Shown: positions 16,697-23,783 of the stretch, piece by piece
Position numbering within the stretch: position 1 is the stretch's first letter
How the letters are laid out: the number at the start of each line of letters is the position of its first letter
Source: GCA-2401155 sp045047085
GTDB taxonomy: Bacteria > Pseudomonadota > Alphaproteobacteria > Rhizobiales > Rhizobiaceae
Length of the DNA: 64,000 nucleotides
Reading direction: 5' to 3'
NCBI GenBank assembly: GCA_045047085.1
Contig: JASFYT010000025.1
Location: 26,933-90,932, forward strand
Program-made: the position numbers and the translations under genes
The notes under the pieces: model-generated
What the model was told of the DNA's origin: nothing
What the model saw: the letters and a program-made list of their open reading frames with translations, nothing else
The model's database searches: none

Positions 16697-16812
16697 TTTA
16701 TGGGCTCCAAATTTTTGAAAAATGTACTTGCTCATTTGATATTGTTCGTATGGCGCTAATGCAATTTATTTGTAGTAAGAAGTCGAATATGCCGCGATGC
16801 TTGACGTTAAGC

Positions 16813-17217
16813 TTAACTTTGAGTTTGTGCCTCAGCGGGAAGTTTTTTCAACATCTCATCGAGCAGACCCCAGAAAAAATCTTCGCTGGTATAGCCACGC
16901 ATGCGTCCGATTTCTTTACCCTCATGCATCAATACAAAGGTCGGTGTGAAACGTCCCTTTGACAGGTCTTTTAAATCCTCAGGTAAAGGATCGTGGATGT
17001 TGATTACGCGCAGGGGGGCAATTTTTGATTCTGTGGTTTTTGGATAAATCGGTCCGATTTCCTTTTTCCAGCGTTCACACCACGCGCAATACTCCTGTTC
17101 GAGCATGATGAGTTCAGCGGCGTGGCTCTGGCCGGTTTGAAAACCTGAAAGGCTAAAAAATGCCAGCATTACCACAATGGTAGGGGCAGTAAAATAGCTT
17201 TTGATTGCTTTGATCAT
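16813..17217 (-). CDS. SoxS-like periplasmic thioredoxin
   Basis: A 134-residue exported protein: an N-terminal membrane or signal segment (TAPTIVVMLAFFSLSGF) followed by a thioredoxin-like domain with the redox motif EYCAWCERW. The lack of a classic WCGPC and the short form (KGRFTPTFVLMHEGKEIGR) fit SoxS, the thioredoxin that keeps the SoxYZ carrier active in thiosulfate oxidation. ATG at 17217 (MIKAIKSYF) is preferred; an upstream start at 17247 is possible. It is divergent from a ccdA gene, which would supply electrons to it across the membrane. Confidence 0.83.
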   Translation of the reverse strand: MIKAIKSYFTAPTIVVMLAFFSLSGFQTGQSHAAELIMLEQEYCAWCERWKKEIGPIYPKTTESKIAPLRVINIHDPLPEDLKDLSKGRFTPTFVLMHEGKEIGRMRGYTSEDFFWGLLDEMLKKLPAEAQTQS

Positions 17218-17352
17218 GGTCTGATTTCCCAGCTTTTTAGAACTCATATGTTAACTTGTATATTATCAACAGGCAATATGATCGAATTGGCTTGCCAAAT
17301 ATATAGCAATTTACGAATATATAAAATCACAATTTAGGAATCAAATAATCTC

Positions 17353-18090
17353 ATGGGTCTGGACGTATCATATATTGCCGTATTTTTGGCCGGGTTGATC
17401 TCATTCATTTCCCCCTGCGTATTGCCGATTGTACCACCGTATCTTTGCTTTTTAGCGGGAATGTCCATGGAAGAACTCGCCAAAAGCAGAGAGAATTCCG
17501 ACGCCTATAAAAAGGTTGTTGCGGCTTCAATTGCTTTTGTTCTCGGATTTGCCACCGTGTTTGTGGCTCTGGGGGCCAGCGCATCTTTTGTTGGCGGCTT
17601 TGTGGTGAAGCACCTTGATACGCTTAGTGTAGTTGCCGGCGTTATTATCATCATTCTTGGGTTGCATTTTCTTGGCGTATTCAAGATCGCTCTGCTTTAC
17701 CGTGAAGCGCGGGTGCATGTGGAGCGCAAACCGGCGGGCTTACTTGGCGCTTATGTTGTCGGGCTTGCGTTTGCCTTTGGCTGGACACCGTGTGTCGGGC
17801 CTGTACTCGCGGCAGTATTGTTTGCTGCAGGGGCGGAAGAGTCCGCTTTGCGCGGGGCGTTTATGCTCTTTATCTATGCATTGGGAATTGGAATTCCCTT
17901 CATATTGGCGTCGTTTTTTGTAGCGCCATTCATGGGCATGATGAGACGCTTTTCGAAGCATTTAGGCAAAGTTGAAAAAATAATGGGTGCCATGTTGGTA
18001 CTAACCGGCATTCTGTTTGTTACCGGCAAAATGAGCGTGTTGTCCTATCTGCTGTTGGAAACCTTTCCGAGCTTGGGAACAATCGGATGA
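17353..18090 (+). CDS. ccdA: CcdA/SoxV-type thiol-disulfide transporter
   Basis: A 245-residue inner-membrane protein of the CcdA/DsbD-beta family with six membrane helices. The paired redox cysteines are in SFISPCVLPIVPPYLC (helix 1) and FGWTPCVGPVLAA (helix 4). These proteins carry reducing equivalents from cytoplasmic thioredoxin to periplasmic acceptors such as CcmG or SoxS/SoxW. The divergent SoxS-like gene is its most likely partner. The alternative is general cytochrome c maturation, which the neighbouring cytochrome gene would also need. Confidence 0.92.
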   Translation: MGLDVSYIAVFLAGLISFISPCVLPIVPPYLCFLAGMSMEELAKSRENSDAYKKVVAASIAFVLGFATVFVALGASASFVGGFVVKHLDTLSVVAGVIIIILGLHFLGVFKIALLYREARVHVERKPAGLLGAYVVGLAFAFGWTPCVGPVLAAVLFAAGAEESALRGAFMLFIYALGIGIPFILASFFVAPFMGMMRRFSKHLGKVEKIMGAMLVLTGILFVTGKMSVLSYLLLETFPSLGTIG

Positions 18091-18259
18091 AGAGTATTTC
18101 CCGGCGCACTTGTTTCATCACGAGAGCCTGATTATCGCTTTGTTGGCCATTCCAATACGTTTTCCCCTTCTGACTTGTGATGATTGGTGGAAATCTGTTT
18201 GCTTAGAGGGGGCATTGCACTAGAGTTTACAAGATATTTTCTTTGGGGGTTGCGTAAAT

Positions 18260-20107
18260 GTGATTCGAAATCACTCAATGAAACAAGGAATTTCGAGTGT
18301 GAAGTCTGTGAGTGTCGAGCGGCTGGCAATTGCTGTAATTTTGTTTGTCGCGATAGCTTTGTCCTGTTTAGTGCTGTTTTCGGGTGTTTTTTGGCAAATC
18401 ACCGAAACCGGATTTAAGGTTATGGTCCTGATTGGGGTTGCAAGCATGGCGTTTTGCGCAATCGGCTTGTTCTGGATGCAAAAGCGGAATAATGAAGCTG
18501 ATTTTGAGGGGGAACGCTATACACCACAACTCCCTGCCAGACCTTACATGGAACAAACCGCTGCGCCTTATGATGAACTGCCTGCGGAACCATATGTAGA
18601 CCAGCCAGCTACCTCCCCCACAGAACCATCTGTAGAGCTTGAAACCGTACAGCCAGATGAAACGTATTCTCGTCCGCCCATACCTGCTGAAATCATCGGG
18701 CCTGCTGAAATCATCGGGCCTGCTGAAATCATCGGGCCGGCTGATATCACCGGGGATGTCGAAGCATTCCAACTCAAATTTACCGATCCTCTGACGGGAT
18801 TGGGAAACCGGGAGCGCATTGCTGATAAATTTGAAAGACTGATGAATACTGCAGCGGATGATGAATCTGGTGAAACCAGTGAAGGCATTCAATTTGCCAT
18901 CGGTTTGCTGGATCTTAATGGCATGAAGTTGATCAATGATATGTTTGGCCGTGCTGGTGGAGATGCAATATTGAAACAATGTGCCCTGCGGCTCTCCAAT
19001 GCAGTCGGGGAGCAGGGGCTTGTGACGCGTTTGCACGGAGATGAATTTGCATTCATTTTCTCCGACATCATAAGTGAAGATGAAGTTGAGGAGAAAGCGA
19101 ACGTCATGCTTGAGGTTTTGCAGGCTCCTTATGACCTTGATGGTCGCTCTGTGAGACTTTCAGGTTCCTTCGGGGTTGGTATTGTTCCTCAAGTGGGGAA
19201 AAAATTTGAGACGGTAAACGATAACCTTGCCAGTGCGCTCGATCATTCAAAACGCTCCGGACGAGGGCGTGTTACGGTTTATTCACAAGAGCTGGTTCAG
19301 AAAAATTTGAATGACGCAAAGCTTGAACAGGCTTTGCGCCGGGCAATTGATAATTCGGAAGTATTGCCTCATTTTCAACCGATCATTTCTCTGCAAGATG
19401 GGTCTCTTCTCGGATTTGAAGCGTTAGCGCGTTGGCATGATGTTGAATTAGGCTCCGTTTCTCCGGTGGAATTCATTCCAATAGCTGAAAAGCGTGGGAT
19501 GATTGCGCCATTGACGGAAAGTTTGCTGAGGCAAGCTGCAAGTGCTGCTGTGCTTTGGCCTGAAGAATTGTTTCTATCGTTCAATTTGTCCAGTGTGCAA
19601 TTGGTAGATACTGGTACTGCTGCAATGATACTCTCTATCATCAAGGGCATTGGGCTTGACCCAACGCGCATTGAAATGGAGGTGACGGAAACTGCCATGA
19701 TGAGTGATCCGGAAACCGCTGCCATGGTGCTTGCTGATTTGAATAGGGCAGGTGTGCGTATTTCAATGGATGACTTTGGCACTGGCCAATCAAGTCTTGG
19801 GCGCTTGCGCGAACTAAATCTTGATAAGGTGAAAATCGACAGAGCCTTTATCAAACCAATTAATGAGGATAAAGCCGCTGAGCATATTGTGCGTGCTGTT
19901 CTGGAGTTATGCAGGGGGCTTGAGTTGACGGTTGTCGCTGAGGGCATTGAAACATTGCCTCAGGCTGAACTTCTTAAACGAATCGGTTGTCATGCGGGGC
20001 AAGGATTTTTGTTTGGCAGGCCGCAAAACGAGCGCAGAACACTCGCTTATATACGTGAATATATGGGTGATTCTACATTGGGATCTGAGCGGCAGATTGC
20101 TGGTTAG
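18260..20107 (+). CDS. GGDEF-EAL cyclic-di-GMP turnover protein
   Basis: A 615-residue membrane protein: two N-terminal membrane helices (about residues 17-37 and 47-70), a Pro/Glu-rich linker, a GGDEF domain (about 175-345) and an EAL domain (about 355-605). The GGDEF signature reads HGDEF and there is no obvious RxxD inhibitory site, so cyclase activity is doubtful. The EAL residues appear complete: FEALARW, NLSSVQL, EVTETAMM, DDFGTGQSS, KIDRAFI, AEGIET. Net phosphodiesterase activity is expected. The GTG at 18260 follows a G-rich ribosome-binding site; ATG at 18278 is the alternative. The linker contains a six-residue tandem repeat. Confidence 0.92.
   Translation: MIRNHSMKQGISSVKSVSVERLAIAVILFVAIALSCLVLFSGVFWQITETGFKVMVLIGVASMAFCAIGLFWMQKRNNEADFEGERYTPQLPARPYMEQTAAPYDELPAEPYVDQPATSPTEPSVELETVQPDETYSRPPIPAEIIGPAEIIGPAEIIGPADITGDVEAFQLKFTDPLTGLGNRERIADKFERLMNTAADDESGETSEGIQFAIGLLDLNGMKLINDMFGRAGGDAILKQCALRLSNAVGEQGLVTRLHGDEFAFIFSDIISEDEVEEKANVMLEVLQAPYDLDGRSVRLSGSFGVGIVPQVGKKFETVNDNLASALDHSKRSGRGRVTVYSQELVQKNLNDAKLEQALRRAIDNSEVLPHFQPIISLQDGSLLGFEALARWHDVELGSVSPVEFIPIAEKRGMIAPLTESLLRQAASAAVLWPEELFLSFNLSSVQLVDTGTAAMILSIIKGIGLDPTRIEMEVTETAMMSDPETAAMVLADLNRAGVRISMDDFGTGQSSLGRLRELNLDKVKIDRAFIKPINEDKAAEHIVRAVLELCRGLELTVVAEGIETLPQAELLKRIGCHAGQGFLFGRPQNERRTLAYIREYMGDSTLGSERQIAG
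18683..18754 (+). repeat. 18-bp in-frame tandem repeat in the linker of the GGDEF-EAL gene
   Basis: Three identical copies of CCTGCTGAAATCATCGGG (18683-18700, 18701-18718, 18719-18736) and one diverged copy (18737-18754) encode PAEIIG three times and then PADITG. Exact DNA identity, including third codon positions, points to recent slippage expansion. Confidence 0.95.
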
Positions 20108-20324
20108 GTTGTGATTCGATAATGAGAGTCGATATGGATTCTCATCCAAGATGTAAATCCACTTTAACCCGTGATATCATTGGATTTCTTTGCGGTTTCA
20201 ACGCTGCTTCGTCGCCGTTTTTAATTTCATGACCAAAAATTCTTGAAGCTTAAAACAAGATATCATGAGGAGTATTCATTATCGTATTTTTTTCTGTTAA
20301 CCATTGATTAACTATAATCACCCA

Positions 20325-20592
20325 TTAATACTTTCAGGGACTTATTTGGGAAGTCTCGGGTGTGGTCAGCAGAAACAGGCATATAGGTCGAAGCAGTTTT
20401 ACAGATCCTTATTGTATGCCGTTCACAAAATCACAACGATATCCCATGATTGGGAAAGTGGATCGCTCGAACTCTTCGAGTTGATGCTTAGATATTTCGT
20501 CGATGCTCCTTTGTTGGGGGACTATCGACGTAGTCACTTCGGTGACAAATAATGGGGTCGCGTGTGGGTTCGCGACCCCATTAGCTTTTTTA
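20325..20592 (+). ncRNA. Candidate structured small RNA
   Basis: A consensus TATAAT (20313-20318) precedes a chain of hairpins that ends in a strong terminator: GGGACTT/AAGTCTC (20337-20357), TCCCA/TGGGA (20442-20455), CTCGA/TCGAG (20466-20480), CGTCGAT/ATCGACG (20498-20530), GTCAC-TTCG-GTGAC (20533-20546, a UUCG tetraloop) and the terminator stem from 20551. No convincing protein gene lies here. A reading frame across it would start inside the promoter and stop inside the terminator. I recognise no known family (not tmRNA, RNase P, 6S or SRP RNA). The 5' end is inferred from the promoter. Confidence 0.6.
20551..20592 (+). terminator. Strong rho-independent terminator
   Basis: AATGGGGTCGCG (20551-20562) and CGCGACCCCATT (20571-20582) form a perfect 12-bp stem with an 8-nt loop, followed by AGCTTTTTT. 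No gene ends just before it, which supports an RNA gene upstream. Confidence 0.92.
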
Positions 20593-20759
20593 AATACTAG
20601 GGTGCATTTTACGTACATTTGATATGAGAACCGGCTACCTGCTTTCCAGATTGCGCACTAAAGGGTCTTAATTATTATCAATTACGCTGTGGAGAAATTC
20701 AAAAGTCCTTGCCATAGGCATTGAGGGTTTTACAAAATGGTTCTGGAACGGAGATCATT

Positions 20760-21344
20760 TTGGCAAAATTATATTTCAGCTATTCGGCGATGAATGCCGG
20801 TAAATCCACATTATTGCTTCAGGCTTCTTACAACTATCGAGAGCGGGGAATGGAAACCCTTTTACTGATTTCTGCGATTGAAAACAGGACCAGGCAAGGA
20901 GAAATTACCTCACGTATTGGTCTTCATCAGACCGCTGATATTTTTAGTAATGAAGATGACATTTACGAATTTATTCGGACCCGTATTGAGGGCAAGAAGA
21001 CGGCCTGTATTTTCATTGATGAAGCTCAGTGGATGAGCGGTGACCAAATCTGGCAACTGGCCAAGGTGGTAGATGAACTAAATATTCCAATTATGTGCTA
21101 TGGTTTGCGTACTGATTTTCAGGGAAAAACCTTTCCAGGTAGTGCGGGTTTGTTGGCGATTGCTGACGAAATTCGTGAGGTGCGCACCATATGTTGGTGC
21201 GGCAGTAAGGCGACCATGGTTGTGCGTCTTGATGGGGATGGCAAGCCTTTGGAAGAAGGGGAGCAGATATTTGTTGGTGGCAACGAATCCTACGTATCGC
21301 TTTGCCGAAAACACTGGAGCAGAAGAGATTTGGGAAAATCTTAG
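20760..21344 (+). CDS. tdk: Thymidine kinase
   Basis: A 194-residue type II thymidine kinase for thymidine salvage. The family N-terminus AKLYFSYSAMNAGKST contains the P-loop. FIDEAQWM is the Walker B and FVGGNESYVSLCRKHW the C-terminal substrate and zinc region. Further zinc ligands are in ICWCGSKATM. The start is a TTG at 20760, fixed by the conserved MAKLYF start and by GGAG about 9 bp upstream; codons before it do not resemble the family. A 114-bp gap separates it from the following operon. Confidence 0.95.
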   Translation: MAKLYFSYSAMNAGKSTLLLQASYNYRERGMETLLLISAIENRTRQGEITSRIGLHQTADIFSNEDDIYEFIRTRIEGKKTACIFIDEAQWMSGDQIWQLAKVVDELNIPIMCYGLRTDFQGKTFPGSAGLLAIADEIREVRTICWCGSKATMVVRLDGDGKPLEEGEQIFVGGNESYVSLCRKHWSRRDLGKS

Positions 21345-21458
21345 TTGAACAGCGAACAAACGGTAAAAATGAACCTTTGTGCTTCAAAAACGGGGCGAGA
21401 ACACCTATGTTAAGCGAGATTAATTGATTTACTTGGGGTGAAACGGGAGATTTTATTC

Positions 21459-22544
21459 GTGGCAACATTGCAGAATTTGGATTCAGAAATTGAGAAAACC
21501 CGCGCTACCGTCGAAGATATGCGCGCCAAGTTGGAACAAAGCGGAAAGGTATTGGAGGAATTTGCTAAATCGGACACGATTGGGGACGCAGATTTTGATA
21601 TTGAAAATGCCCGCATTCAGGATGTTTTGAAGCAACAAACGGTGATGGAAGGCAATATTGCCGACCTGATTATCGGGCTTGAAGATGCTACCAATGTTTT
21701 CGGTGCTGAATTTGAAAGCATGAAAAGCTATTCTGGCTGGGAAAAATTTGTCGGAATTTTCTCCAAACAGAAAATGCAACGCCTGCGTTCCGACCGGGTG
21801 CGCAATATGTCTTTGGCAGGAAATTTGCAGGAATTGCTGTCGAAATCCGATAGTATTGTAGGTATATTGAAGGCGCAAAAAGATACACTGGATACGCGTT
21901 ATGCGGCGTCCGAAAGTAGTTTGCGCGAAGTTATCGGGCGCAATCAAAATACCATGACCGAGCTTGAAGCCGTTCAGGCGCGTATTGAAGAATTAAATCC
22001 GATGTTGCTCGATATAGAAAATCAAATATCGGCCTCGACTGACAAAAAAACCAGAACCGACCTGGAATCCAAACGTTCCGAGCTTGCAACAGAATATAAT
22101 CAGCAACAGGCCAAGGAACAGGAATTGCTAGCGGAAAGCCAGACGCTGGAACGTTATACTTCCATGTTTCAAACGTTCGTTGACAGTCTCAACAATCAGC
22201 TTGCAGCTCAACAAACACTGATCAACAAATTGACCATTGATACGGAACAGCGTGTTGTTCTCTATAAGGCTTTGGAAGACAGTTTGAAAACCGCTGCACA
22301 ACAAGATGTTGCCCATAAAATCAATACGTTGGGCAATCAGGTTGATACAGCGGCTGAAACAACCATGGCCGGTATTGGCGCTGCAGCGCAGTCGCATATC
22401 GGTGATCTCCTGGAGATGCACGAGAAAAACATGGTCTCCACCAAGGATATTCAACGGCGCAAACAATTGGCTGATGAAGCCTTTGCACGGCGTTTTGAAG
22501 ATGTGATGAAGAAGCATGATTCAGGCAATTATGTGCAGACATAA
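21459..22544 (+). CDS. Coiled-coil protein, possibly TelA-like; first gene of a five-gene operon
   Basis: A 361-residue soluble protein, almost wholly helical with long coiled-coil stretches (about residues 5-45, 110-215 and 220-340) and no membrane segment. The layout, a charged helical body followed by MAGIGAAAQSHIGDLL and a basic IQRRKQLADEAFARR tail, recalls the TelA/KlaA toxic-anion resistance family, but this is by eye and weak. The start is GTG at 21459, supported by GGGAG at 21445-21449; an in-frame GTG at 21438 precedes that site. The next gene begins 21 bp downstream. It may scaffold or feed the AAA ATPase encoded two genes later. Confidence 0.75.
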   Translation: MATLQNLDSEIEKTRATVEDMRAKLEQSGKVLEEFAKSDTIGDADFDIENARIQDVLKQQTVMEGNIADLIIGLEDATNVFGAEFESMKSYSGWEKFVGIFSKQKMQRLRSDRVRNMSLAGNLQELLSKSDSIVGILKAQKDTLDTRYAASESSLREVIGRNQNTMTELEAVQARIEELNPMLLDIENQISASTDKKTRTDLESKRSELATEYNQQQAKEQELLAESQTLERYTSMFQTFVDSLNNQLAAQQTLINKLTIDTEQRVVLYKALEDSLKTAAQQDVAHKINTLGNQVDTAAETTMAGIGAAAQSHIGDLLEMHEKNMVSTKDIQRRKQLADEAFARRFEDVMKKHDSGNYVQT

Positions 22545-22565
22545 ATTGGCGTGCAGGGTGCCTGA

Positions 22566-23711
22566 ATGGTAGAAAAAAAGGCGGCGGTAACGCAATATTT
22601 TGACGCTTTGGTGAAGGCTCTTGCCGGGTTGGATATGTATCTTCGTGAGGATGATTCACCGCTCTACAAGCATGATGTGATTGGTTCTGTTGTTGCTGGC
22701 TATCTCAAGCGCATGGACGAGTCGCTGGAAAGCTGGGAAAACCGGATTTCTTTTACGGACCATTTTCGGATTTCACGATCGGAGAGCGGATTTCCGGTGT
22801 TTCAAAATGTACTTGAATTGGAAAATGACCGGCGTGGTGCTGAAAAGCGTTTGGCCGTGCTTCCTGATGACGAGCGTATCCGCGAGGAGATGGTCGAATA
22901 TATTTTGAAAAAGAAAGCGTTCCCCACAGCGTTGCAAAAAACCATGTCGGAACGGCGTTATCTGGAAACCTTGATGGATGGTGCGCATTTTTCACCGCTC
23001 AATTTGCCTAAAACCGTTCGGGTTTCGGTCAATCCGAAGACCGGCAGGCCTTACTACGTTGTGCATTGGGGCGCCTATGATGGTTCTGCCAATCTGCCCA
23101 TGGTCTACATGGCAACGATTGAAGACTCTTCCGATGACATGATTGAAACGTTGGTTATTAATGAAGTAAAACTAAATCAAAAGGTCGATATTCCATTGCC
23201 GGTTGACGGCCTATTGAACCCGAAACTCGCTCGGCAATTTGATGATTTTTGTGAGAAGAATTCTGCTTACAGTCTGACGCTATCGACTATTGCTACCAAT
23301 CTGGATCATGATTTCGAGCATCTACATCCAAAGCAGTTGCGGCGCTTTGTGTTGGGGCCGTTTTATCATGCCGGTATCACTGAACACGGGCACAAGGTGG
23401 ATCAAATCCTGCAAAAGGTGAAGAAGCCGGAAAATGCGTGGTTGCTCACATGGACGTTGCAGGAACTTTATTCTTATAACGAAAAGCCTGCGAAATGGGG
23501 GCTCTGGAATAGCGCCCCAGCGCGGGAAGAGTTTTTTATCAATACTGATGACCTAGATTGCGCGCGGCAGGGGGTGAGTGCATTTCAGCGCCATGCCTTG
23601 GTACCGCACGAAGCCTATCAGGCGATCTATGCGGCTGGAGAAGAAGGCGAGATTTTTGATGGATATCAGAAACATATTATATCCGGTGATCAAGTGCTCA
23701 GAAATATGTAG
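22566..23711 (+). CDS. Conserved-looking protein of unknown function (operon gene 2)
   Basis: A 381-residue soluble protein that I do not recognise. The N-terminal 140 residues are helical and acidic, starting VTQYFDALVKALAGLDMYL. The central part has a strand-rich segment, SVNPKTGRPYYVVHWGAYDG followed by LPMVYMATIEDSSDD, which suggests a folded beta domain. The C-terminal part includes FYHAGITEHGHKVDQIL and WLLTWTLQELYSYNE. No signal peptide or membrane helix is seen. Codon usage and spacing (21 bp after gene 1, 72 bp before the AAA gene) indicate a real operon member. Confidence 0.8.
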   Translation: MVEKKAAVTQYFDALVKALAGLDMYLREDDSPLYKHDVIGSVVAGYLKRMDESLESWENRISFTDHFRISRSESGFPVFQNVLELENDRRGAEKRLAVLPDDERIREEMVEYILKKKAFPTALQKTMSERRYLETLMDGAHFSPLNLPKTVRVSVNPKTGRPYYVVHWGAYDGSANLPMVYMATIEDSSDDMIETLVINEVKLNQKVDIPLPVDGLLNPKLARQFDDFCEKNSAYSLTLSTIATNLDHDFEHLHPKQLRRFVLGPFYHAGITEHGHKVDQILQKVKKPENAWLLTWTLQELYSYNEKPAKWGLWNSAPAREEFFINTDDLDCARQGVSAFQRHALVPHEAYQAIYAAGEEGEIFDGYQKHIISGDQVLRNM

Positions 23712-23724
23712 GGGTTGTCCACTG

Positions 23725-23774
23725 AACTGAAAGAATGTGGGGAACTGAAAGAATGTGGGGGCTGAAAGAACAGG
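23725..23774 (+). repeat. 18-bp direct repeat in the leader of the AAA ATPase gene
   Basis: AACTGAAAGAATGTGGGG occurs twice without a gap (23725-23742 and 23743-23760), followed by a partial third copy, GCTGAAAGAACAGG (23761-23774). The array ends 9 bp before the ATG at 23784. The third unit supplies the AGAACAGGA ribosome-binding region, so the repeats lie in the translation-initiation zone. Confidence 0.9.
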
Positions 23775-23783
23775 ACGAAACGA

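Noticed and set aside
18683..18754. Possible CRISPR-like array
   Set aside because: The repeats are contiguous 18-bp units in a coding frame with no spacers.
20304..20552. 82-codon reading frame across the candidate RNA
   Set aside because: It would start with TTG upstream of the TATAAT box, has no ribosome-binding site and stops inside the terminator stem; the hairpins explain the sequence better.
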